Below are positions 8,425 to 16,706 of a stretch of 64,000 bases of DNA, in pieces; the stretch's first letter is position 1; every line of letters begins with the position of its first letter. The translations under genes and the position numbers were made by a program. The notes below the pieces were generated by a model that was not told where the DNA came from, ran no database searches, and was given only the letters and a program-made list of their open reading frames with translations. This DNA comes from Gemmatimonadota bacterium (GTDB lineage Bacteria > Gemmatimonadota > Gemmatimonadetes > Gemmatimonadales > Gemmatimonadaceae), in assembly GCA_027622655.1 (NCBI GenBank), contig JAQBYI010000005.1, positions 1 through 64,000 on the forward strand. Reading direction: 5' to 3'.

Positions 8425-8457
8425 CCGGGCCGTAGATTCCTGCGGTCCGGTTTTTTT
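8425..8457 (+). terminator. Rho-independent terminator after PQQ dehydrogenase
   Basis: CCGGGCCG pairs with CGGTCCGG (8443-8450, one G-U pair) around a ten-base loop, and seven T follow directly. It lies 75 bases past the stop and ends 18 bases before the likely start of the M14 gene, which argues against a start for that gene further upstream. Confidence 0.75.
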
Positions 8458-8475
8458 CCCCAGCCTCCCGTCCGA

Positions 8476-11430
8476 ATGCCTTCGACTCGAATCGCTGCCC
8501 CTGCGGTGACGATGCTCCGCCGCGCACTGTTCGCGTTCGCGCTCACGACCGTCTCCTCGCCTGCAGCGCCAGCGCTGGGCGCACAGCAACTCAGCCTTGA
8601 GACGCGCGACCCGAAACAACGGCAGGACGCCGGATTCGAACGTGATTACAAGGCGTGGCTCCTCAATCCGAAGCACGGGAGCCCGCTCGTCGATCACCTA
8701 CCGGTAGTTCCGGGGATCCCGACGCCGAAGGACATCCTCGGCAAGCACGTCGGCGCGCCGAAGACACTTACCTATTATGCCGACCTGCTCAAGTACTACC
8801 GCGCGCTCGCCAAGGCGTCGTCGCGCGTGCAGATCGAAACGATCGGCCGCTCGGACGAGGGCAGAGAACTCGTCGTCGTCTGGGTATCGTCGGAAGCCAA
8901 CATCCGGAAGTTGCCGCAGAATCGCGCAAATCTCGCCAAGATCGCCGACCCTCGCGGCATGTCCGAGTCGCAGGTCCACCGGATCATTGCCGACACCAAG
9001 CCTCACTATCACCTGATGGGCGGCTTGCACAGCGGCGAGACGGGACCGTCGGAAATGCTGATGGAACTCGCCTACCGTCTGGCGACCGAAACGTCGCCGA
9101 TCATCACGCAGATTCGAAATAATGTTTACGTCTCGATAACGCCCGTGGCCGACGCCGACGGCCGGGACCGAAACGTGGATTGGTTCTATCACGGTCTTGA
9201 TGTGGCCGCGGAAACGGCTGCTGCTGCGCCTGCTGCCGGGGATTCGGCAGCTTCGGATACGGCGGCAGCTGCGGATACGGCGGGGGGTGGTCGCGGAGGG
9301 CGCGGAGGGCGCGGAGGGCGGGGAGGCCCCGCCGTCGGGTCGCTCCCGTATTGGGGCCGATACGCATTCCACGACAACAATCGCGACATCAACATCAAGC
9401 TCGTGCAGATGCGGGCCATCGTGGACTGGTACTTCACGGCCCATCCGCCGATCATGCACGACCTGCACGAAGCGCTGCCGCTGATGTACACCTACAGCGG
9501 CGGCATGCCGCAAAACCCGAATCTCGATCCACTTCTCTTCGCCGAGTTGCCCTGGTTTGCGAACTATGAAATGGCGCAGATGACGAAGTGGGGCATGCCC
9601 GGCGTGTACACGAATGCGTTCATGGACGGCTGGTCGCCGGGCTATCTGGGATCGGTGTCGTACAATCACAACGGCCTTATGAAGATGTACGAGACTCAGT
9701 CGGGCCGTGATGTCGATTCGACGACGCTGGCCGCGTCTGGTCGGGGCGGCGCAGGTGGACGCGGCGGTGCGGGCGGGGGCGGTCGTGCGGGTGCTATTCC
9801 CACGGGCCGCGGTGGCGGACAGGACCGCGAGTGGTATCGCGGCATCCAGTACACGCCGGAGGATCTCGCGACGTTCACGCGACGTTCGAACACGAACTAC
9901 ATGCAGACCGGTGTGCTTTCGGCGCTGCAGCTCACGTCGCAGTTCCCGGCGACGGTGCTCGAGAACTTCTACATCAAGACACGCAATTCAATTGAAGAAG
10001 GAAAGACCAAGGCGCCGTTCGGATTCGTTATCCCCGTGCAGCGCGACATGACGAAGGTCGCGGAGTTCATCAACATTCTTCGGATCCAGCGCATCGAGGT
10101 TGGGCGCGCGACCGCGTCATTCACGGTGGACAAGAAGACGTATCCCGCGGGATCGTACGTCGTCAAGCGCGACCAGCCCTACGGACGGCTCGCGAAGAAC
10201 CTGATCGAACGACAGGACTATCCCGACGAGCGCATCAACACTTACGACGACAGCGGCTGGTCGATGGGCCTGGCCATGATGGTTGATGTCGACGAGGTGG
10301 TTGATTCGACGATTCTCAAGGTGGCGACGACGCCCGTTACCACGGTGACACCGAAGGGCACGGTCAAGGCGTCCACCGGCACCGCGGCCGGAATCGCCGT
10401 TGCTCATCTCGGCTCGAACAACATGGCCACGTTCCGTTATCGGCTGAAGGACGTTCCGATGCAGATCGTGGAGAAAGCATTCACGCTCGACGGCGTGGAG
10501 TTTCCGGCGGGCTCGTTCGTCATCACCGATATGTCGAAGGCTGCGGCGGTGCGTTCGGCCGTTGAGGAACTCGGACTCACAGCGTCAACGTTCTCCGCCG
10601 CGCCCACGGTGGCCGCCCACGACGCCGATGCGCCGCGAATCGCGATCTTCACGACCTGGGGCAGTACCCAAAGTCTGGGCTGGTATCGGCTCACGTTCGA
10701 CGAATTCGGAGTTCCATTCGACCTCATCTACAAGGAACAGGTGCAGCAGGGGAATCTGCGCGCCAAGTACGACGTGATCGTGATGGCAGAGCAGAACCTC
10801 GGCAAGACGGCGATGCTCGCGGCGCCTGCGGCGAGGCCGCAACCGTATCAGAAGAGCGACAAATTCAAGTTCCTCGGTATGTACGGGGAGACAGCCGACA
10901 TGTCCGGCGGGCTCGGCCAGATTGGGATTGACGCCATAGCCGCGTTTCTCGAGGCCGGCGGAACGCTCATCGCCACGGGCGATGCTGCCAGACTGCCAAT
11001 CGAGTTCGGCTTCGCCGGAACCGTGGACAAGGCAACAGTGCCCGGGCTCAGGGCGCAGCGGCCGCTCGTGGAGGGTGAGATCGTTCGCCCGGAGAGCCCC
11101 GTTTTCTACGGTTACGCCGACAAGAAGATGCCGGTCAAGTACGTCGGCGGCTCGCCGTTCAAGGTGGGCGTCGCCGACGAAGCCAACGTGCTGGCCCGCT
11201 ATGTGGGTGGCGACGGCTCCGTGCTTTCTGGGCTGATGGTCGGAGCGGACTCGTTGAAGGGCCGCCCGTATGCTGTGGATGTTCCGGCGGCGTACAAGGG
11301 GAAGGGTCGCGTGATGATGTTCTCGAACAACCCGATCTATCGCTGGCAGAATCACGGCGAGTTCAACATGATATTCAACTCGGTGCTGAACTGGAATGAC
11401 GTCGCCAAGCCGGCGCCGATTGTTCCGTAG
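8476..11430 (+). CDS. M14-family zinc carboxypeptidase, exported, with Gly/Arg-rich inserts
   Basis: The protein has about 984 residues. I place the start at 8476; the ATG at 8512 (MLRRALFAFALTTV) is an equally good alternative and leads straight into the signal peptide ending at LGAQQ. Zinc ligands are visible as GGLHSGETGPSE (HxxE at residues 185-188), and a third ligand probably lies in IMHDLHEA. The segment between carries YAFHDNNRDINIK, resembling the substrate-binding NR pair of the family. A run of Gly-Arg repeats (around residues 270-285) is inserted inside the catalytic domain, and a second one follows at about 415-440. The C-terminal third resembles the class-I-glutamine-amidotransferase-like domain of large secreted M14 proteins. 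It probably trims peptides outside the cytoplasm. Confidence 0.87.
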   Translation: MPSTRIAAPAVTMLRRALFAFALTTVSSPAAPALGAQQLSLETRDPKQRQDAGFERDYKAWLLNPKHGSPLVDHLPVVPGIPTPKDILGKHVGAPKTLTYYADLLKYYRALAKASSRVQIETIGRSDEGRELVVVWVSSEANIRKLPQNRANLAKIADPRGMSESQVHRIIADTKPHYHLMGGLHSGETGPSEMLMELAYRLATETSPIITQIRNNVYVSITPVADADGRDRNVDWFYHGLDVAAETAAAAPAAGDSAASDTAAAADTAGGGRGGRGGRGGRGGPAVGSLPYWGRYAFHDNNRDINIKLVQMRAIVDWYFTAHPPIMHDLHEALPLMYTYSGGMPQNPNLDPLLFAELPWFANYEMAQMTKWGMPGVYTNAFMDGWSPGYLGSVSYNHNGLMKMYETQSGRDVDSTTLAASGRGGAGGRGGAGGGGRAGAIPTGRGGGQDREWYRGIQYTPEDLATFTRRSNTNYMQTGVLSALQLTSQFPATVLENFYIKTRNSIEEGKTKAPFGFVIPVQRDMTKVAEFINILRIQRIEVGRATASFTVDKKTYPAGSYVVKRDQPYGRLAKNLIERQDYPDERINTYDDSGWSMGLAMMVDVDEVVDSTILKVATTPVTTVTPKGTVKASTGTAAGIAVAHLGSNNMATFRYRLKDVPMQIVEKAFTLDGVEFPAGSFVITDMSKAAAVRSAVEELGLTASTFSAAPTVAAHDADAPRIAIFTTWGSTQSLGWYRLTFDEFGVPFDLIYKEQVQQGNLRAKYDVIVMAEQNLGKTAMLAAPAARPQPYQKSDKFKFLGMYGETADMSGGLGQIGIDAIAAFLEAGGTLIATGDAARLPIEFGFAGTVDKATVPGLRAQRPLVEGEIVRPESPVFYGYADKKMPVKYVGGSPFKVGVADEANVLARYVGGDGSVLSGLMVGADSLKGRPYAVDVPAAYKGKGRVMMFSNNPIYRWQNHGEFNMIFNSVLNWNDVAKPAPIVP

Positions 11431-11482
11431 TGAGTTTCTGTGACGGCGACGATCCCAGCTCTACCCAACTGAGGAGACTTTC

Positions 11483-14400
11483 GTGCAGCCATTTGTGAGT
11501 TCTTGCCGACGCCTGGCGACGGCTGCGTCGCTCGCGCTGGTAGCTCTGGTCGTGTCCGTTGCTTCGCAGGCTGGCGCTCAAGCCGCCGGCACACCCACGG
11601 TCGTGCGCGCAGACCAGGGAGTCGGTGGAGCGAAGAAGATTCTGAGCGTTGATGACTACGACAAGTGGCGCACAGTCGAAGGTACTCAGATTTCGGCCGA
11701 CGGGCGTTGGGTGGCGGCCGTACTCCGTCATGCGAACGTTCCGCGGAATGAGTCCAAGCCCGAACTGCATCTCCGTGATGTCGACACCGATGCGAGTGTC
11801 GTCATCGCACACGCGTCGAATCCACTGATTTCTTCCGATTCGCGCTGGATTGCATATCAGGTTGACTCAATGCCGCAGCGCGCAGCCGGACGCGGCGGAC
11901 GCGCGGGGGGTGCCGCCGACGCGCCTGCCGATACGGGTGCGACGCCAGCACAAACCGGCGGCGCGCGCGGTCGGGGTGCCGCGCCGACTCCGCTTCGCCG
12001 CTACGAACTCCGTGAACTTGCGACCGGTGCGACGCAGGCGTGGAAGGACATTCAGAGCGCGACCTTCGCCGAAACATCTAAACATCTCGTCCTTCGACGC
12101 GCGGTGCCGGGAGCGGCAGAGCCTGCAGCCGGGCGGGGCGGAGCTCCCGGTGGGGGCGGAGGTGGCGGCGGTCGCGGCGGCAGTGACGCGAGTTCGACCA
12201 AGCCACGCGGCGTGGATGTCATTCTTGTCGATCTCTCTACGGGCCGGACCCAGTTGCTCGGCAGCGTCGGCGACATCGAGTTCAACCGGCTCGGGGACAT
12301 GCTGGCATACGACGTGGATGCGGCAGTCGACGACGCCAACGGGCTCTTCGTGATCGATTTCAACACTGGCCGTACGCACGCTCTCGACAACGGCGCGAAG
12401 CGCTATTCGCGTCTTGAGTGGTCGGCAGATGGCGAAGGGCTCGCGGTGCTCAAAGGGAGCCCGGTCGAGCGCATGCGGGAGCGGACCAACGTACTCGTGG
12501 CGTTTCCCAGCGTGCGCGCGGCCATCGAGAACCCGACGCTTGCGCCGGCGATGCTCGATGCGGCAAAGGCCACTGGTTGGGAAAGAGGATGGGTGCTGAG
12601 CGAGCGCGCACCGCTCGCATGGAGTGAGGACAAGCAGCGCGTCTTCTTTGGCGCGAAGATGCAGGTTCCCGTGGCCGACACGGGCCGCCGCCCCAGTACG
12701 GACTCCATCGCCGACGTTGACGTCTGGCGCACGGAAGACACGCGCATTCAGTCGGCTCAGATGATTCGGGCTAGCCAGGAACAGAATTTCACTTTCACCC
12801 AGGCATTCGAAATCGGCGCCGGAAAATTCGTACGCCTTGCCGACACCACGATGAGGGCGCTCGAAGTCTCGCTCGACGGCAAGTGGGCGGTGGGGCGCGA
12901 CACGCGGGAATACTTCTCGGACTACAAGCCGGCGGCCGCGGATTTCTACCGCGTGAACACGACGACAGGTGAGCGGACCCTGATGCTCAAGGCGCAGCTC
13001 ACGGCTGTGGGGAGCGTCAGTGGCATTTCGCCCGATGGTCGGACCTTTCTCTACTGGAAAGACAGCAAGTATCAGGCGTTTGATCTCGACGCCGGTTCAT
13101 CGCGGACGATCGGCGGCAAGACGGCGCCAAGTTTCATTGACCGGGAATACGATCATCCCGGCCCGAAGCCGGCGTACGGTGTCGTTGCGTGGACGCCGGA
13201 TGGCAAGGGCGTCGTCGTGGAAGACCGCTACGACGTTTGGTTGCTCCCGCTCGACGGGTCGGATGGCGCGCGAAACATCACGCAGGGGCTCGGTGCCAAG
13301 GGCGAAACACACTTCCGCTGGTTCCGCGCAGATCCCGTAAGCGAAACGGATCCCCGTGCCGCCCGGTCGGCGCGCGAAATCGATCTTTCGAAGCCGGTGA
13401 CTTTCGCCACGTACGGCGAATTCACCAAGAAGGCAGGATTCGCCCGTCTCGATGCCGGCAAGATCACCGAACTCGTCTACGACGATGCGGCGTACAGCAC
13501 GCCGGTTCGTGCGGCCAAGGCGGATCGTTTCCTGTTCACCCGCCAGACGTTCGCCGAATTCCCGGATGTTCGGGTGTCCGGGCTCGGATTCTCCGACTCA
13601 AGGACGCTCACGAACGCGAATCCGCAGCAGGCCGAGTTCAAGTGGGGGAGGCGCATCCTGTTCGACTACAAGATCAAGGACGGCCGAAAGTTGCAGGGCC
13701 TGCTGACGCTCCCCGAGGACTACAAACAGGGTGAGAAGCGTCCGATGATCGTGAGTTTCTACGAAAAGAACTCACAAAACATGAATCGATACACTGCTCC
13801 GAGTTTCCTCACGGGGATGGGTTCGCTCCCTATCGAGGCCGTGAGTCGCGGCTACATCACGATGCTCGCCGACATCCACTTCCATACGGGATCGTCGCAC
13901 AGTGACATGCTGGAAGCGGTGGAAGCGGCAACGCGCAAGGTGATTGAAATGGGGTATGTCGACCCCGCCAAGATCGCCGTGCACGGACACAGCTATGGTG
14001 GAGAGGGCGCGGCCTTTATCGGCACGCGCTCCAAGCTCTTCGCCGCAGTTGGAATGGGCGCGGGGGTAACGGATCTCTATTCCGATTTCAGCCAGTCTTG
14101 GGGCTGGAGCTATCAGGTTGAGGGCGGCAGCGGCGAGAACGGCAACCAGTACTACCTGTACGGACAGGGGCGCTGGGGCGTCTCGCCTTGGGACGATCCG
14201 GAGTTGTATCGCTCCGAGTCGGCGCTCGCGAACGCTCCGAATGCTTCGGCGCCGTTTCTCATCATGCATGGGACTGCCGATCCAACTGTCGCGTTCAGCG
14301 AAGGGATGAACTTCTACAACGCGCTTCGCTACAACGGCAAGAACGCCGTGATGCTCGCGTATCCCGGCGAAGGACACGGATTGCGCGGCCTTGCCAATCG

Positions 14401-14521
14401 GCGCGACCTCACGGAGCGGTACTTCCAGTTCTTCGACCACTATCTGAAGGGCGCGCCGGCTCCGAAGTGGATGACTGACGGAGTGCCGTTCCTGGCGAAG
14501 AAGCTGCCGATCGTGCCGTAA
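11483..14521 (+). CDS. S9-family prolyl oligopeptidase-like peptidase, exported
   Basis: The protein has 1012 residues, starts at GTG with GAGGAG seven bases upstream, and has a signal peptide (SLALVALVVSVASQAGAQ). A long N-terminal propeller region is followed by an α/β-hydrolase domain with a complete triad: Ser837 in GHSYGGEGA, Asp933 in HGTADPTVAF and His965 in GEGHGL. These fit the S9 dipeptidyl/acylaminoacyl peptidase group. At 1012 residues it is longer than the usual 600-800. Part of the excess is two low-complexity inserts rich in Gly, Arg and Ala, near residues 135-170 and 213-240. Its stop overlaps the next start as TAATG, so translation of the downstream membrane-protein gene is probably coupled to it. 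Confidence 0.9.
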   Translation: MQPFVSSCRRLATAASLALVALVVSVASQAGAQAAGTPTVVRADQGVGGAKKILSVDDYDKWRTVEGTQISADGRWVAAVLRHANVPRNESKPELHLRDVDTDASVVIAHASNPLISSDSRWIAYQVDSMPQRAAGRGGRAGGAADAPADTGATPAQTGGARGRGAAPTPLRRYELRELATGATQAWKDIQSATFAETSKHLVLRRAVPGAAEPAAGRGGAPGGGGGGGGRGGSDASSTKPRGVDVILVDLSTGRTQLLGSVGDIEFNRLGDMLAYDVDAAVDDANGLFVIDFNTGRTHALDNGAKRYSRLEWSADGEGLAVLKGSPVERMRERTNVLVAFPSVRAAIENPTLAPAMLDAAKATGWERGWVLSERAPLAWSEDKQRVFFGAKMQVPVADTGRRPSTDSIADVDVWRTEDTRIQSAQMIRASQEQNFTFTQAFEIGAGKFVRLADTTMRALEVSLDGKWAVGRDTREYFSDYKPAAADFYRVNTTTGERTLMLKAQLTAVGSVSGISPDGRTFLYWKDSKYQAFDLDAGSSRTIGGKTAPSFIDREYDHPGPKPAYGVVAWTPDGKGVVVEDRYDVWLLPLDGSDGARNITQGLGAKGETHFRWFRADPVSETDPRAARSAREIDLSKPVTFATYGEFTKKAGFARLDAGKITELVYDDAAYSTPVRAAKADRFLFTRQTFAEFPDVRVSGLGFSDSRTLTNANPQQAEFKWGRRILFDYKIKDGRKLQGLLTLPEDYKQGEKRPMIVSFYEKNSQNMNRYTAPSFLTGMGSLPIEAVSRGYITMLADIHFHTGSSHSDMLEAVEAATRKVIEMGYVDPAKIAVHGHSYGGEGAAFIGTRSKLFAAVGMGAGVTDLYSDFSQSWGWSYQVEGGSGENGNQYYLYGQGRWGVSPWDDPELYRSESALANAPNASAPFLIMHGTADPTVAFSEGMNFYNALRYNGKNAVMLAYPGEGHGLRGLANRRDLTERYFQFFDHYLKGAPAPKWMTDGVPFLAKKLPIVP

Positions 14522-15073
14522 TGGAGCCGGACATCGTATCGCCGCTGGTCGAGAACCTCGGCACAGCGGTCGTCGCGGTGGGTGCGCTCGGCGCTGCCGC
14601 GTTCGGTATCGTCGAAGCGTCCAAGTGGATCGGATTCGTGGGCGAGGCAGGGTTTGGCGCGTACACTGCGCCAGGGTGCGCGGGTTGGACTCAACGCGCG
14701 CAACGCCGCCGACGTCGCGCAGTTCCTTGGTGTGGTGGATGGAGCGGCGCTCGCCGCCGCCGTTGCGGCCGCCGAGCGGGGTGACGAACTCACGCCGGCG
14801 GAGCGGGGAATTATCGGCCGCTATGAATTGGCAGTTGACGCACGAATCGACGCCGCACTCATCATGGCACAGGCGCGTTACGTAGGCGTCGTGCGAATGC
14901 TCTCGTCGCTGGTCGCTGTCGCCATCGCTCTCGTAGTCGGCCGGATGATGGAAGATGTTTCGTTGACCACTGCGGCGATTGTGGGAATCGCGGCTGTCCC
15001 GCTCGCACCAATCGCGAAAGACGTCGCGTCCGGAATCCAGGCTGCGAGCAAGGCGATGCGAGGCCGCGTCTGA
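14521..15073 (+). pseudogene. Hypothetical membrane protein interrupted by a frameshift
   Basis: Two adjoining frames read as one protein. The first starts at the ATG overlapping the S9 stop (MEPDIVSPLVENLGTAVVAV) and makes sense up to GEAGFGAYT near 14665. The second continues with LRQGARVGLNARNAADVAQF and runs to the stop at 15073. A one-base shift around 14660-14680 joins them. The joined product would have about 183 residues: a hydrophobic N-terminal segment, an acidic middle (AERGDELTPAERGI) and two C-terminal membrane segments (SSLVAVAIALVVG, TAAIVGIAAVPLAPIA). I do not recognise the family. A real mutation and a sequencing error are equally possible. Confidence 0.65.
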
Positions 15074-15192
15074 TCTTCTTTGCGGATTTCCGCGAGCGCA
15101 GCTCCGGCGGAGCGGTAGTTCCCGGGAGAATCGTCCGCCCGCCGTTCGCTGACGCAGGCGCCACGGAACTCGCGCTCAGCATCCAGACGCGC

Positions 15193-15897
15193 GTGGTCTA
15201 CGTCGTGCACGGATTCAACGTGGACCGCCCGTCCGGTCACGAATCGCTTTTTGCGTTTGCGCAGCGGTTGGCATCGCGTACGCCGGATGCGGCGTATGTA
15301 GCCGTGACTTGGCCGGGCCACAGCTGGGCCGGGCCGGCGAGCTATCCGTTGGAGGGCAATGACGCCGACGATTCGGCGGTCGAACTCGCGCGCTTCATCG
15401 ACCGAGTACATCCCGCCGGGACCGAACTCTCATTCGTCACGCACAGCCTCGGCGCGCGCGTTGTGTTGGGTGCGGTCCGTCGCTTGGCTCCCGGGCGGTA
15501 TCCGCTGACTGAGGTCTGCACGATGGCCGCGGCGGTAGATGACTTCAGCGTGAGTATCCCATCGGCGTATCGCGCGGAGGTCGAGCGCGCGGGACGCGTG
15601 GCCGTGCTGGCGTCGGAACGTGACGCGGTGCTGCGGCTCGCCTACCCGCTTGGCGATTTCCTCCAGTCGTTTCTATTCTTCTGGAAGGACGTGCCCGGCC
15701 TGGCGCTGGGATATCACGGGCCACGCGCCGCGCCGAACAGGCCGATTCCGGCCAACGTGCGGCATACCCAGATTCCGCGCGCGGTGGGCGCTGGACACGG
15801 TGACTACTTGTTTTCGGGGACGCCGAACGCTCGTCAGGCTCGCGCCGCTGCGTTTGCAGCAGCGGTAGTCGCGCGGGATGCGGCGCCTGAGTACTAG
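15193..15897 (+). CDS. α/β hydrolase, DUF900-like
   Basis: This hydrolase-fold protein of about 234 residues shows the oxyanion strand VVYVVHGFNVDRPSG, a nucleophile elbow THSLGARVVLGA (Ser in T-H-S-L-G) and a late GAGHGDYLF that may supply the His. This resembles DUF900 and other putative bacterial lipases/esterases of unknown substrate. The start is uncertain. The GTG used here leaves the first strand almost at the N-terminus, while the frame stays open upstream to a CTG at 15070 that overlaps the previous stop (CTGA) and has GAGG before it. That longer form would add 41 residues (IFFADFRERSSGG...). It has no signal peptide in either form. Confidence 0.72.
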   Translation: MVYVVHGFNVDRPSGHESLFAFAQRLASRTPDAAYVAVTWPGHSWAGPASYPLEGNDADDSAVELARFIDRVHPAGTELSFVTHSLGARVVLGAVRRLAPGRYPLTEVCTMAAAVDDFSVSIPSAYRAEVERAGRVAVLASERDAVLRLAYPLGDFLQSFLFFWKDVPGLALGYHGPRAAPNRPIPANVRHTQIPRAVGAGHGDYLFSGTPNARQARAAAFAAAVVARDAAPEY

Positions 15898-15956
15898 GCA
15901 CGCCTCCGAAGTCACCCGTGTGGTTCGCACGCAAGGACGACCGGCGTGCGCGTGAG

Positions 15957-16148
15957 CTACTCCGCCGCTGGCGGGCCGTCCGGTTGCCTTTCCTGGGTGC
16001 CGTCTGGGGCGAAGTTCTGCTCGCCGCCGGAGTCTGCTGCCCGCGCTTCGTTCGCTCGATCGAGCTTGCGCTCGGCTTTTTCCTTCCGTTTCTGTTCCTT
16101 CGCCTGCTCTCGCTGCCGCTTCTTGAAACTGAAATTCGGTTTGGCCAC
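15957..16148 (-). CDS. Small highly charged protein (63 aa)
   Basis: A 63-residue ORF beginning with GTG, preceded by a strong GGAGGG about six bases upstream. The sequence opens MAKPNFSFKKRQREQAKEQ and continues as a Lys/Arg/Glu-rich probable coiled coil, then a Gly/Pro-rich tail. Short proteins with this opening are widespread conserved hypotheticals in bacteria; no function is known to me. It is the only minus-strand gene in this part, convergent with the α/β hydrolase gene. Confidence 0.72.
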   Translation of the reverse strand: MAKPNFSFKKRQREQAKEQKRKEKAERKLDRANEARAADSGGEQNFAPDGTQERQPDGPPAAE

Positions 16149-16220
16149 TCGCTCCCTCCGGGTTGGTCACGCAACATAGCCCATTGCATCTGGCGATGTG
16201 CAGTTGCTTGAGCGAAGCTC

Positions 16221-16583
16221 GTGCGCCGTGACACTAAGCATCCGATGATCCAGTCGCGCGAGCGCTGGCCACATTGGTACACCGTCGTCCTACTATGCGG
16301 GGCTGCGGTGTTCATTTCGTGCATCGACCGCACGAACATTTCGGTCGCCTCGATCGCGATGCAGGAGCAGTTCAGCTGGACCGAGACGCCCAAAGGGTAC
16401 GTGCTCTCGTCGTTCTTCGTCGGCTACGTACGCGAGTGCGGATGGCCGAGCCCATTCTACATCTTCGGGTCGGATCGAGTGAGGCCGTCCGGTGCCGCGA
16501 TCCCGGAGCGAGCTCATACGGTAGGTTCGCGGTGGTCTGGATCCGGCGTGGCGTACGGGAGGTGTACACCGCCGGCCCGGTGA
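16221..16583 (+). pseudogene. Remnant of an MFS transporter (N-terminal fragment)
   Basis: The first 70 codons read as the start of an MFS permease of the anion:cation symporter type: HWYTVVLLCGAAVFISCIDR (first membrane helix), TNISVASIAMQEQF, then KGYVLSSFFVGY. Right after this the sequence becomes arginine- and proline-rich and no longer membrane-like, and the frame stops at 16583. None of the other frames continues the transporter. About ten helices are missing, so this is a decayed fragment. The likely original start is GTG 16221 or ATG 16245. Confidence 0.7.
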
Positions 16584-16706
16584 TCCCCTCTTTACAGCGA
16601 AACAGCTTGGTTGCACCGTTATAGTCTGAAACCAGCGGTCTGTTCGTCAGCGGCCGCCCCCAGCCCGTTCCCGCATCATAGGGGCACGCGCCCTTCCGGA
16701 GGTCCG

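Noticed and set aside
8398-8475. Upstream extension of the M14 gene
   Set aside because: The stretch contains a terminator hairpin with a T7 run (8425-8457) and encodes an Arg/Pro-rich sequence ahead of a good signal peptide.
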